Positions 34,873 through 43,441 of a DNA stretch of 64,000 nt are shown in pieces. Below the pieces are notes generated by a model. It had not been told where the DNA came from. It searched no databases and saw nothing but the letters and a program-made list of their open reading frames with translations. Both the position numbers and the translations under genes were made by a program. Within the stretch, counting starts at the first letter, position 1. Each line of letters begins with the position of its first letter. Origin of the DNA: Nocardioides yefusunii (GTDB lineage: Bacteria > Actinomycetota > Actinomycetes > Propionibacteriales > Nocardioidaceae). The stretch covers positions 3,162,001-3,226,000 of the forward strand of contig NZ_CP034929.1 of the NCBI RefSeq assembly GCF_004014875.1, in the 5' to 3' direction.

Positions 34873-35564
34873 GAGGCCCACGACGCCGCCTCGGGCTCCT
34901 CGAGAAGACCGTCGCGGATCACCACACGGCGTGTGCCCTCGGCAGCAACCGCGGGGTCGTGGGTGATCAGCACGATCGTCGTGCCGCGAGAGTTCAGCTC
35001 CCGGAACAGCCCCAGCACCGCACCGGTCGTCGTCGAGTCGAGGTTGCCGGTCGGTTCGTCGCACAGCAGGATGCTCGGTCTGGTGACCAGTGCCCGCGCC
35101 ACCGCAACCCGCTGACGCTCACCGCCCGACATGTGCGACGGCAACGCCTGGCGACGGTGCCCCAGACCGACGTCCACGAGCGCCTGCTCGGCACGCTCCT
35201 GCTGTTCCGCCCGCGGCACCCCCTGGTACGCCAGCGGCAGCATCACGTTCTCCACCGCACTGCGGTGGCGCAACAACTGGAACGACTGGAACACGAAACC
35301 GATCCGGGTGCCCCGCACCCGCGTGCGCTGCCGCTCCGACAACGCCGCGACGTCCTCCCCGTCGAGCAGGTAGACCCCTTCCGACGGACGGTCGAGGAGC
35401 CCCAGCACGTTGAGCAACGTGCTCTTGCCCGAGCCCGAAGGCCCCACGACGGTGACGAAGTCGCCCGCCCGGACCTGCAGCGAACAGGGACGCAGCGCCC
35501 GCACCGGAGGGTGCCCCGGGTAGGTGCGCCCCAGCGCGACGAGTTCCACCACCGCAGGCGTCAC
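34869..35564 (-). CDS. LolD/MacB-type ABC transporter ATPase
   Basis: A 231-residue ATPase. Walker A GPSGSGKST, Q-loop FVFQSFQLLRHRSAVENV, signature MSGGERQRVAVARAL, Walker B ILLCDEPTGNLD and H-loop ITHDP are all intact. It belongs to the family that powers MacB/FtsX-type permeases. It overlaps both neighbours by 4 bp, so stoichiometric co-translation is likely. Confidence 0.95.
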   Translation of the reverse strand: MTPAVVELVALGRTYPGHPPVRALRPCSLQVRAGDFVTVVGPSGSGKSTLLNVLGLLDRPSEGVYLLDGEDVAALSERQRTRVRGTRIGFVFQSFQLLRHRSAVENVMLPLAYQGVPRAEQQERAEQALVDVGLGHRRQALPSHMSGGERQRVAVARALVTRPSILLCDEPTGNLDSTTTGAVLGLFRELNSRGTTIVLITHDPAVAAEGTRRVVIRDGLLEEPEAASWAS

Positions 35565-36835
35565 GAGACACGTCCTTCGCCCACGACCACTCGCTGGCCC
35601 GCCGCGAGGTCGCCGGCGACCTCGACGAAGCCACCGCCCACCACGCCCGCGCGAACCTTCACCCGACGCTGTGATCCGTCCTGGGACAACACCGACACCG
35701 ACGTCTCACCGTTGGCGCTGGTGGTCAGCGCACTCAACGGCACCGCCAGCGCGGCCGCAGCACCGGCGCTCTTCACCACCGAGACCTGGAACTCCGTGCC
35801 GGCCAGCCCGAAGGCGAGCCGGTCGTCGGGCTCGATCCGTACCGGCACCGACAGGCCCCCGGAAGCGTCACGCACCGCGGCACCCACCCGGACGACGGTG
35901 CCTGCGACGTTCTTGCCCGTGCCGGGGTCCGTCAGGTCGGCGCGCTGTCCGACCTCGACGAGAGCCGCGTCCGCCGGGTTGAGCTGGGCGACGACCACCG
36001 GAGCGGTGTCGCTCAACGTGAGCGCACTGCCACTGAGCGTCGATCCCACCTTGACCCGCACCGCAGAGACCCGGCTCGGCAGGCGCGGCACGAAGACCAC
36101 CTCAGCCATCGGGACGGTGACGGCGGCAGCCATCTGCTCACGCAGCACGACCGCCGGGTCGCGCACGACCTCGGCAGACGCATCGCCCTCCTCGCCGTCA
36201 CCGTCCCGAGCCGGCGTCCGACCTGCGTCAGCAACAGGTGCGTCACCGGCCGCCGCAGCGACCTCCAGCGAGCCGACCGGCGTGTGACCGGCCGCTGCGT
36301 ACCAGCGCGTCACCGCAGCCTGGGTCGAAGGACCGAACACTCCCACAGCGTCCGTGTTGCGGTGTCCCAGCGCCGCCAGCGCCTGCTGGAGCTGACGGAC
36401 GTCACGTCCCTGGTCGCCCCTGCGGATCTCGCGGAACATCGGGACCTTTCCCTCGAGCACGAACACCGGACGCCCCGACACCTCGAGCAGCATCTGTCCG
36501 CTGCGCACCCGGTCACCGGAACCCACCTCGAGCTCGGTCACCACCGCGCGCGCCGCACCTGCAGGCGCTTCCGGAGCGACAGCCGTGCGCCGCGGAACCT
36601 TCACGGTGCCGCGCGCCACGATCTCGTCGCTCACCTCCTGCCGCACGACCTCGGCGCTCAGCACCGAGCGCGGCGGCGGCGCCGCGTCCGCAGCCTCCTG
36701 GGCGGGCGAACGCACCAGACGCATCGCGCCCAGGCTGACGGCCGTGCTGAGAACGGTCAACGAGACCAGCAGCACCAACGCGCGTCGGCGGGAGCGGGGA
36801 GCCTGCTCGTCAAGGCCCTCGAGCGCGTCAGCCAC
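35561..36835 (-). CDS. HlyD-like efflux adaptor with peptidoglycan-binding domain
   Basis: A 424-residue protein anchored by an N-terminal helix (RALVLLVSLTVLSTAVSLGA). A biotinyl-lipoyl-like hairpin follows (VARGTVKVPRRTAVAPEAPAGAA, later GDRVRSGQMLLEVSGRPVFV). A PG_binding_1 domain lies near residues 180-215 (GRDVRQLQQALAALGHRN, FGPSTQAAVTRW). The C-terminal half repeats barrel and membrane-proximal modules. Such adaptors link a MacB-type pump to the cell wall in Gram-positives. The GTG start at 36835 overlaps the lipoprotein stop by 8 bp. Confidence 0.82.
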   Translation of the reverse strand: MADALEGLDEQAPRSRRRALVLLVSLTVLSTAVSLGAMRLVRSPAQEAADAAPPPRSVLSAEVVRQEVSDEIVARGTVKVPRRTAVAPEAPAGAARAVVTELEVGSGDRVRSGQMLLEVSGRPVFVLEGKVPMFREIRRGDQGRDVRQLQQALAALGHRNTDAVGVFGPSTQAAVTRWYAAAGHTPVGSLEVAAAAGDAPVADAGRTPARDGDGEEGDASAEVVRDPAVVLREQMAAAVTVPMAEVVFVPRLPSRVSAVRVKVGSTLSGSALTLSDTAPVVVAQLNPADAALVEVGQRADLTDPGTGKNVAGTVVRVGAAVRDASGGLSVPVRIEPDDRLAFGLAGTEFQVSVVKSAGAAAALAVPLSALTTSANGETSVSVLSQDGSQRRVKVRAGVVGGGFVEVAGDLAAGQRVVVGEGRVS

Positions 36836-37715
36836 GCCCCGCACCGCCCGTCGCACCGAGTGCCTCGGAGACGGAACGGACCCGGGTCTCGTGCCACTCC
36901 TTGGCAGCCGAGAAGCCTTCGGGGTTGCGCTCGACGGCCTCACGCTGGAGCGCCGTCTCCACGGCCATCCAGACACCGACCAGGTTGGTGCGCTCTCGGC
37001 ACTCGACGTCGTCGACGGCCGTGCGCACCTCGTCGCCACTCACCTCGGTCGGCCAGTCCGCGTTGTTCGGCTCCCACGGCGACGAGTACTCGTAGCCCTT
37101 CTCCTCCATGCAGTCCGACCACTCCTGCCAGGTCGTCTGCACCCGCTCGTCCTGCTCGGCCTCGGCGTAGATCCCGGCCCCGAGGTCCTGGACCAACGAC
37201 GGCTCGTCGCCACCCAACTGCGCGTTGACCTCGGCGTAGCAACCGCCCACGGGGACAGCACTCAGGTCCGCACCGGTCACGCCCGTGACGTCACCGGTGA
37301 GAACCGCCTGCTGCAGCGGGGTCGGGTCCCAGCCGTTGCGCGGAGCCGTCTCGGCGGAGGAGAGCTCGGGCCGGTAGCCGTGCGTCTGGGCGCGGCGGCC
37401 GTCGATGATGCCGTAGCGGCGAGCGTTGAGTTCCTCCAACGCCGGGTTCTGGCCCACCGGGACCTGAACGGGCACGCCGTACTTCTCACCGCACTGCGAG
37501 AGCAGCATGCTGATCGCCTGGAGGTTGAGCCGGTCCTGCTCGGTGCTCAGCGAGTAGGCGTCGAACGGCAGCACGATCTGCTCCTTCGACGTGACAGCCG
37601 GGGCGTCGTTGACGTCCAGCGGAGTTCCGTCGTCCGCGGCGTTCCCGCTGCAACCGGCGGCAAGGGCCAGCAGAGCCGCGACGGCGGCAAGGCGGACTGC
37701 TCGAGAGGTGCGCAT
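36828..37715 (-). CDS. Predicted lipoprotein of the efflux operon
   Basis: A 295-residue protein with a lipobox signal (MRTSRAVRLAAVAALLALAAGC; lipidated Cys22). The rest is hydrophilic and Glu-rich with a few Cys (LSQCGEKYG, GGCYAEVNAQLGG, WSDCMEEKGYEY). The WSDCMEEKGYEY string is common in actinobacterial lipoproteins of unknown function found beside peptide-export operons. It could be an accessory of the transporter. The ATG at 37715 with AGAGG upstream is preferred to a GTG at 37742 that would overlap the previous stop. Confidence 0.75.
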   Translation of the reverse strand: MRTSRAVRLAAVAALLALAAGCSGNAADDGTPLDVNDAPAVTSKEQIVLPFDAYSLSTEQDRLNLQAISMLLSQCGEKYGVPVQVPVGQNPALEELNARRYGIIDGRRAQTHGYRPELSSAETAPRNGWDPTPLQQAVLTGDVTGVTGADLSAVPVGGCYAEVNAQLGGDEPSLVQDLGAGIYAEAEQDERVQTTWQEWSDCMEEKGYEYSSPWEPNNADWPTEVSGDEVRTAVDDVECRERTNLVGVWMAVETALQREAVERNPEGFSAAKEWHETRVRSVSEALGATGGAGRG

Positions 37716-37738
37716 GGTGTTCCTCTGCTTCCGGTTCG

Positions 37739-38749
37739 TCACTGCGGAACCTGGTCGGTGAACTCGTCGACGTACTCGACGACTCGGACGGGCGAGGCCT
37801 GCCCCGGGTACTCGTCCGGGGAGACGAGACCGAGGAGACGGTGTGTGCTGGGGTCGAAGACCAAGGTGTCGCTGCCCGGGAACGCGATACCGACACCGTT
37901 CACGCCACTGGGCAGGGTGATCGACGGCTCGAGGCTCGACCCCTCCAGCAGGCAGAGGGCGCGCAGCAGGGACACCTTGAGGTCGTCCGGGGCTCCGGGA
38001 GCGATGAGGATGTCAGCGGCGTCGGTGAAGGCCTGCGAGTCGGCAGGATTCGCGCCGCGCGGGTGCTCACGCAGATGGTCGATCAGGGCACGGGGATCAC
38101 GCGGGTGGTCGTCGTAGTGGTCAGGCGCGGAGACGCTCCAGCCGTCGGCGAACTGCCCACCCGGGGCACGCCTGGTCTCCTCCTTCGGCGCATCTGCGAC
38201 GGACCGTGCCGCCTCGCTCTGGAACGAACGCGGCGTGGTGGTCACCCGCACCACCCAGTCGCCCGCACCCGACGTGGGGATCCAGGTTTCCACGACCCGT
38301 TCCTCCTGCCACAGGAGCGGAGCACCCCGGCCGTCCCGGATCAGTTCGCGATCCTGGTCGTAGGCGCCACTCCAGGTGACGGCGACACTGCGGACGCGGC
38401 GGTGGGCACCCGTCCCGACCGGCTCCGACACGTTCTGGGCGGCGGCGTTGAGCACCTGGACCACAGCAGCGTCGGCGTGCGGCGTCGCGAAACGAGGAGC
38501 TGCGGCACCGAGGAGCCCGACGATCACCGCGGCCGCGGCCGCGAGCGCAACCACTCGGTGAGCACGACGGGGGCGCATCTCGGTGATCGGTTCGGACACC
38601 ACCAGGACGGGCTGGGCCGGAGGCTGCTGGGCGGCCTGCAGGGACAGGTACTGGTCCAGGGTGCGTCGGGCCCGCGCCAGCGACAGGTCGTCCTTGGCCT
38701 GCTCGCTCGGGGGACGCTGCTCCTCGAACCACTCCAGTGCGTCACGCAT
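37739..38749 (-). CDS. CU044_5270-like membrane protein, probable anti-sigma partner
   Basis: A 336-residue protein: a cytoplasmic N-terminus with a charged helix (MRDALEWFEEQRPPSEQAKD, LARARRTLDQYL), one membrane helix near residues 66-84 and an extracytoplasmic domain that ends LVFDPSTHRLLGLVSPDEYPG. It matches the actinobacterial CU044_5270 family, usually encoded just after an ECF sigma factor, as here (8-bp overlap). An anti-sigma role is likely from position, but no known anti-sigma motif is visible. Confidence 0.75.
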   Translation of the reverse strand: MRDALEWFEEQRPPSEQAKDDLSLARARRTLDQYLSLQAAQQPPAQPVLVVSEPITEMRPRRAHRVVALAAAAAVIVGLLGAAAPRFATPHADAAVVQVLNAAAQNVSEPVGTGAHRRVRSVAVTWSGAYDQDRELIRDGRGAPLLWQEERVVETWIPTSGAGDWVVRVTTTPRSFQSEAARSVADAPKEETRRAPGGQFADGWSVSAPDHYDDHPRDPRALIDHLREHPRGANPADSQAFTDAADILIAPGAPDDLKVSLLRALCLLEGSSLEPSITLPSGVNGVGIAFPGSDTLVFDPSTHRLLGLVSPDEYPGQASPVRVVEYVDEFTDQVPQ

Positions 38750-39350
38750 TCCAGGTCCCTTCGGTCAGGTCCGACAGCGAGGTCGCGACGGCGGCACGGG
38801 CGCGACTGAGCCGCGACTTGACCGTGCCCACGGGGATGCCGAGTGCCTCGGCGATCTCGGGGTTCTTCAGGCCTTCCCAGGCGCTCAGCATCAGCACGTC
38901 CCGTTCGGCCGGACGCAGCCGAGCCAGGGACTCCCCGATCACGGCACGCGTGTGGGGAGAGTCGACGCGGGCGAGCACCGCGTCGATCTCGTAGTGCCCC
39001 TCGAGGGAGACTTCGCGGCGTCCGCTGAGCCGCGCCGTCAACGACGTGCGGCGGGCCTCGGTGCGCCAGTGTCCCCGCGCCAGGTTGGTTGCGATGCCCA
39101 ACAGCCACGGGAGCGCGCTGGAGGCGTCGGCACGGAACCCGTCACGGCGTTCGAAGGCGGTCACGAAGGTCTGCGCCAACAGGTCGTCGGCCACCACGTC
39201 GGGGACTCGGGTACGCAGGTAGGACTGCACCTTGGTCGCGTGGCGTTCGAACAGCTCCCCGAAGACGGACGGGTCGTCGAGCGAGAGACGGATCAGTTCT
39301 CCGTCGTCGCTGCCGCCGACGTGCTGATCACGTCCGTCGGGTCGTTCCAC
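38742..39350 (-). CDS. ECF sigma factor at the head of the efflux operon
   Basis: A 202-residue sigma factor. Region 2: FGELFERHATKVQSYL and DDLLAQTFVTAFERRDGF with PWLLGIATNLARGHWR. Region 4: LRPAERDVLMLSAWEGL followed by an intact helix-turn-helix (NPEIAEALGIPVGTVKSRLSRA). The GTG at 39350 is chosen because GAGG lies before it; a TTG at 39407 would add 19 residues. It heads six overlapping or closely spaced genes and probably drives their expression. Confidence 0.88.
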   Translation of the reverse strand: MERPDGRDQHVGGSDDGELIRLSLDDPSVFGELFERHATKVQSYLRTRVPDVVADDLLAQTFVTAFERRDGFRADASSALPWLLGIATNLARGHWRTEARRTSLTARLSGRREVSLEGHYEIDAVLARVDSPHTRAVIGESLARLRPAERDVLMLSAWEGLKNPEIAEALGIPVGTVKSRLSRARAAVATSLSDLTEGTWNA

Positions 39351-39471
39351 TGTTGTCCTCACATCAGGTATTGCCCCCGGAACGACTCCGGTTCCCGATG
39401 ACGACAACTTTTCTGTTCAGCATGTCCGAGGGCGTCCCCGTCAGTGTGCAACCGGACGCACCCTGCGCACC

Positions 39472-39507
39472 GAGGAACCCGTCACCTGAGCCGGTGACGG
39501 GTTCCTC
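39472..39507 (-). terminator. Terminator of the large membrane protein gene
   Basis: A perfect 15-bp stem, GAGGAACCCGTCACC with its complement, and a TGAGCC loop, 22 bp beyond the stop of the 788-residue membrane protein gene. It separates that gene from the sigma-efflux operon. Confidence 0.8.
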
Positions 39508-39529
39508 GACCAGACCCCTGCCTGCAGGG

Positions 39530-41896
39530 TCACCAGAGGCTGGAGACCCAGTGGCTCCCGGCCCGACCTGCCTTCACTGCGCTCTCCCAGCACACACCCA
39601 CCGTGAGCAGCACTGCTCCGGCGACGGTCAGGTTGATCCAGCCCGGCACGTAGGAGACCCACATGCCGCCCCAGGTCCACCCGACCACGCCGAGCGCGAC
39701 GGCGCCGAGGACCACCGGCGCCATCCAGCGGTAGGCGCATCCGGCGAGCAGCAGGATCACTGCGCCCAGCGTGACCAGCAGGGTGCGGGCGTCGTCGTCC
39801 CCGACCAGTGAGATCAGCAGGCTCGGGTAGAGGCCGACCATGATCGGAACTCCGACGACGGCCCAGCTGGACCGGGCGCCGCCCGTCAGCTTGCGGACGA
39901 TCCCGACGGCGAGCCACCCCAGCATCGGGACCACGAAGTAGGCCTCGACGAGGTCGACGTCGGCCTCGGCGAGTTCGAGGACGACGGCCCCGGCAACCAG
40001 TGCGACCGCGATGTCGGCGGAGAAGAGACGACGCGGGGCGCAGGCGTGCAGGACCAGGCCAGCGGCGAGCACCGCCGCGACCACCTGCAGCTCCCCCTGC
40101 CCGGTCATTCCGGCGGCGACGAGGGCGACCAGACCGTAGACCGCAGCAGCCCCGAGGTGCAGTGCCTCGACGTCACCGCCGGAAGTGGCGGCACCCCGGC
40201 GCTCCGCCAGCGCGGTCAGCGTCGCGGCGACGAGGGCGGCAACAGCGAGGGCCGTCGTCGGGAGGAGTGCGTCCTCGAGCGACTGCTGCCGCATCGAGGT
40301 GGCCAGTCCGACACCTGCGAGCACCCAGCTCGCAGCCACCCAACCGGTCGCGTTCACCGAGCGCAGAGCCCGGACCACAGCCGTGACGAGGAGACCGGCG
40401 ACGGGCACGGCGGGCGCCCACCAGGCCATCTCGCCGGCGTACTCCTCGCCGTCGAGCAGGGCCGGCATGGAGGTCGCACCCGAACCGTCGAGGACCAGCA
40501 GGAGCAGCCAGAGCCCGGCAGAGGCGAAGCCCAGCAGGTGCGCGGCGAGTTCGAGGTGACGGGCCGAGGCCCGCGCCGGGGCGACGAGACCGGGGGCGAT
40601 CACCAGGACCACGAGCGCGACGGCGACGACGACGGCCACCCCGAGCAGCCAACCCCGCGGGGCAGCCCAGATCGGGACTCCGACGACGGCCGCGAGGGCG
40701 ATCCCTGCGAGCCACCACCAGGTCGGGTCGAGGGCGACACCACGACGACGCAGCACCGCGCATCCGACCAGCACTGCTGCGGGGAGGGGAACGAGCACCA
40801 GCGTGGCGAGCCAGCGCGAGTCGTCACCACTCGGGCCGTAGGCCACGACCAGCGCGAGGAACCAGTGGGTCGCGACCGACAGGCCGCCGAGGATCAGGGC
40901 GAGCCAAGCCGGGGCACCGAGGCGGGGCTTCGCAGCACCGTCCGCGGACCCACGGAACCGCTCGTAGGCCTGAGCGGCGAGGGCGACCAGGCCACCCCAG
41001 AGTCCGACGACGAGGGCGACGGCGCTGACCTGCAGCAGGCGGGCCTCGTCGCCCAGGGAGTAGAGCGACCAGGCCGATCCGGCGGCGAGCAGCGCCGCGA
41101 CCGGGCGGTAGACGACGGCACGCCTGGTCGGGACGATCAGGTCGAAGCCGGTGATCAGCAGCGCCGAGCCCAACGCGGCGGCGCCGAAGTAGAGCGCACC
41201 GTCGACGTCGTCGAGCCCCCACAGGCCGAGGTTGCGAGCCGCGACGACGTCGAGGACGAGGAGTCCCAGAGCGAGGCAGGCGGCGGTCTCGGCGGCGGCA
41301 CCGAGGCCGCGGCGGGTGGCGGCGCGAGCGCTCCCGGCGGCGGACAGGGTGAGGACGGCCATCACGATCGCCTGACCGGTGAGGCCGATCAGGTCCCAGA
41401 TGACGGCGAGGAAGAACGCGCTGCCCGAGAGCAGCAGGAATCCGCCCAGGGCGAGCAGCAACTGCTGGCCGCCCCACGTCGACGACGCCTGCGCACCCAC
41501 AGTGGTCGGGTACGGGGTAGCCGGATAGCGGGTCGGCGGGAGCGGCGGCACCACGGTCGACGCACGGGGAGCAGCCGGAGCAGCAGGGGCGGCAGAGGCA
41601 GCAGGGCGGTCGTCGAGGACCGTCCCGGACTCCTGCATCAGTGCATGCCGGGTCCGTCCGGCCTCGGCGGCGACGCGCTCGCGTTCGGCGGCCAGCCGGT
41701 CGAGGTTTCCTTCGAGCCACCACAGGCGTCCGGCCAGGGCGCCGGTGAAGCGAGTGTGGCAGCGGGGACAGATCGAGGTGCCCGCCGCGACCCGTGCCCA
41801 GCATCCGGGGCAGGTGAACGGGGCGTGCGCGGTGCCGTAGACGAGCCCGTCGGGCGCCCGGACGTCGTCACCGGAGGAGGTCGCAGAGGTGGTCAT
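39530..41896 (-). CDS. SCO7613-like large polytopic membrane protein with zinc ribbon
   Basis: A 788-residue protein. The N-terminus has a double CxxC zinc ribbon (FTCPGCWARVAAGTSICPRC), then a short coiled helix, an Ala/Pro-rich linker and about 20 or more predicted membrane helices up to the C-terminus. It matches the SCO7613 C-terminal family of actinobacterial membrane proteins, whose function is unknown. The start is ATG 41896 (MTTSATSSGDD). It is divergent from the cst-like operon. Confidence 0.72.
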   Translation of the reverse strand: MTTSATSSGDDVRAPDGLVYGTAHAPFTCPGCWARVAAGTSICPRCHTRFTGALAGRLWWLEGNLDRLAAERERVAAEAGRTRHALMQESGTVLDDRPAASAAPAAPAAPRASTVVPPLPPTRYPATPYPTTVGAQASSTWGGQQLLLALGGFLLLSGSAFFLAVIWDLIGLTGQAIVMAVLTLSAAGSARAATRRGLGAAAETAACLALGLLVLDVVAARNLGLWGLDDVDGALYFGAAALGSALLITGFDLIVPTRRAVVYRPVAALLAAGSAWSLYSLGDEARLLQVSAVALVVGLWGGLVALAAQAYERFRGSADGAAKPRLGAPAWLALILGGLSVATHWFLALVVAYGPSGDDSRWLATLVLVPLPAAVLVGCAVLRRRGVALDPTWWWLAGIALAAVVGVPIWAAPRGWLLGVAVVVAVALVVLVIAPGLVAPARASARHLELAAHLLGFASAGLWLLLLVLDGSGATSMPALLDGEEYAGEMAWWAPAVPVAGLLVTAVVRALRSVNATGWVAASWVLAGVGLATSMRQQSLEDALLPTTALAVAALVAATLTALAERRGAATSGGDVEALHLGAAAVYGLVALVAAGMTGQGELQVVAAVLAAGLVLHACAPRRLFSADIAVALVAGAVVLELAEADVDLVEAYFVVPMLGWLAVGIVRKLTGGARSSWAVVGVPIMVGLYPSLLISLVGDDDARTLLVTLGAVILLLAGCAYRWMAPVVLGAVALGVVGWTWGGMWVSYVPGWINLTVAGAVLLTVGVCWESAVKAGRAGSHWVSSLW

Positions 41897-42009
41897 GTTC
41901 CGAATGTTCACCCGCGCAGCGCATGGTGGGCATGGGTGCACGTACTCATTTCGGGTCGGCAGTCGTCCTCAGCCGGAGGTCGACGACCGGTTCCGGAACG
42001 ACGAAATGG

Positions 42010-42026
42010 AACCCCCTGGGGGGTTA
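42010..42026 (+). promoter_or_regulatory. CstR-type operator 1
   Basis: AACCCCCTGGGGGGTTA, 51-67 bp before the CstB-like start. With site 2 it brackets TACGTT (about 42031), a possible -10 box, so binding would block transcription. Confidence 0.78.
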
Positions 42027-42042
42027 GTGCTACGTTGAACGC

Positions 42043-42060
42043 AACCCCCCTGGGGGTTAT
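42043..42060 (+). promoter_or_regulatory. CstR-type operator 2
   Basis: AACCCCCCTGGGGGTTAT, 17-34 bp before the start. It is centred about 34 bp, three helix turns, from site 1. Confidence 0.78.
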
Positions 42061-42076
42061 GAGAGGAGAGTCCGGA

Positions 42077-43441
42077 ATGACCCCGAGCACCGTGATCACC
42101 GTCGAGACGCCCAGCCTCGGCGACCGCAGCTACCTCGTCCACGACGGTGAGGTCGCGTTCGTCGTCGACCCTCAACGCGACATCGACCGGATGCTCGCCG
42201 CAGCCGCCGATGCCGGCGTCCGGATCACCCACGTCTTCGAGACCCACGTCCACAACGACTACGTCACCGGTGGCCACGCCCTCGCGCACGCCGTCGACGC
42301 GACGTACTCCCTCAACGCCGACGACGACGTCACCTTCGACCACCACGGTGTCCACGACGGCGACGTCATCACCGTCGGGACGATGGACGTCACCGTCCTC
42401 GCGACGCCGGGCCACACCTTCACCCACCTCGCCTACGCCGTCTCCCCCGCCGGCGCCGGCCTCGAGGCCGCCACCGCCGTGCTCACCGGCGGCTCCCTGC
42501 TCTTCGGTGCCACCGGGCGCCCCGACCTGCTCGGCCCCGAGCACACCGACACGCTCGTGCGCAGCCAGCACGCCTCGGTGCACCGCCTCGCCGACCTGCT
42601 CCCCGACGCCGCGACCGTGCACCCCACCCACGGCTTCGGTTCGTTCTGCTCCGCGACCCAGTCCGACGCGACGTCGTCGACCATCGGCGACGAACGCCTC
42701 CGCAACCCGGCCCTCACCCAGGACGAGGACGACTGGGTGGAGGCGATCCTCGCCGGACTCAACGCCTGGCCCGCCTACTACGCCCACATGGCGCCCGCGA
42801 ACTCCTCCGGCCCGGCCGCCCCCGACCTGACACTGCCCGAACGCGCCGACGCCGAAGAGCTGCGTCGTCGTCTCGCCGACGGCGAATGGGTGGTCGACCT
42901 GCGCAACCGCACCGCGTTCGCCGCCGAGCACGCGCCGGGCACGTTCAACTTCGGCATCGAAGGCCCGTTCGCGACCTACCTGGGCTGGATCATCACGTGG
43001 GGCACCCCGCTGACGCTGCTGGGTGAGAGCGTCGAGCAGGTCGCCCAGGCGCAGCGTGAACTGGTCCGGATCGGCATCGACCGACCCGCCGCACACGCCA
43101 CCGGCACGCCCGCCGAATTCACCACCGACGGCGTCACCGGCTCCTACCCGACCGCCACCTTCGCCGACCTCGCCGACGTCCTGCACCACCGCGACGTCGT
43201 CGTCGTCGACGTCCGCAACCGCAACGAGTTCGCCGAGGCCCACATCGACGGCGCCGTCAACGTCCCGCTGCCCGAACTGGTCCAGCGCGCCGGAGAGATT
43301 CCGGCCGGACAGGCCTGGGTGCACTGCGCCGCCGGATACCGTGCCGCCGCGGCCGCCTCGATCCTGGCCGCTGCCGGCCTCGACGTCGTGGCCGTCGACG
43401 ACTCCTTCGACTCCGCACGCGAGGTGGGACTGGTCCGATGA
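42077..43441 (+). CDS. cstB: CstB-like persulfide dioxygenase-rhodanese fusion
   Basis: A 454-residue three-part enzyme. Residues 1-250 are a metallo-beta-lactamase-fold persulfide dioxygenase with the iron site His57-x-His59-x-Asp61 (THVHNDYVTGG) and TPGHTFTHLAY. A pseudo-rhodanese follows near 275-330 with no catalytic Cys (VVDLRNRTAFAAEHAPGTF). The C-terminal rhodanese has Cys417 (HCAAGYRA). This is the layout of Staphylococcus CstB, which turns persulfides into thiosulfate via sulfite. It is preceded by two CstR-type operators and overlaps the sulfite-exporter gene by 4 bp. Confidence 0.9.
   Translation: MTPSTVITVETPSLGDRSYLVHDGEVAFVVDPQRDIDRMLAAAADAGVRITHVFETHVHNDYVTGGHALAHAVDATYSLNADDDVTFDHHGVHDGDVITVGTMDVTVLATPGHTFTHLAYAVSPAGAGLEAATAVLTGGSLLFGATGRPDLLGPEHTDTLVRSQHASVHRLADLLPDAATVHPTHGFGSFCSATQSDATSSTIGDERLRNPALTQDEDDWVEAILAGLNAWPAYYAHMAPANSSGPAAPDLTLPERADAEELRRRLADGEWVVDLRNRTAFAAEHAPGTFNFGIEGPFATYLGWIITWGTPLTLLGESVEQVAQAQRELVRIGIDRPAAHATGTPAEFTTDGVTGSYPTATFADLADVLHHRDVVVVDVRNRNEFAEAHIDGAVNVPLPELVQRAGEIPAGQAWVHCAAGYRAAAAASILAAAGLDVVAVDDSFDSAREVGLVR

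Noticed and set aside
42010..42060. C-tract/G-tract palindromes as terminators
   Set aside because: The arms are too short and lie in a promoter region upstream of a start, and the same sequence occurs before the CsoR-family gene. Operators explain them better.
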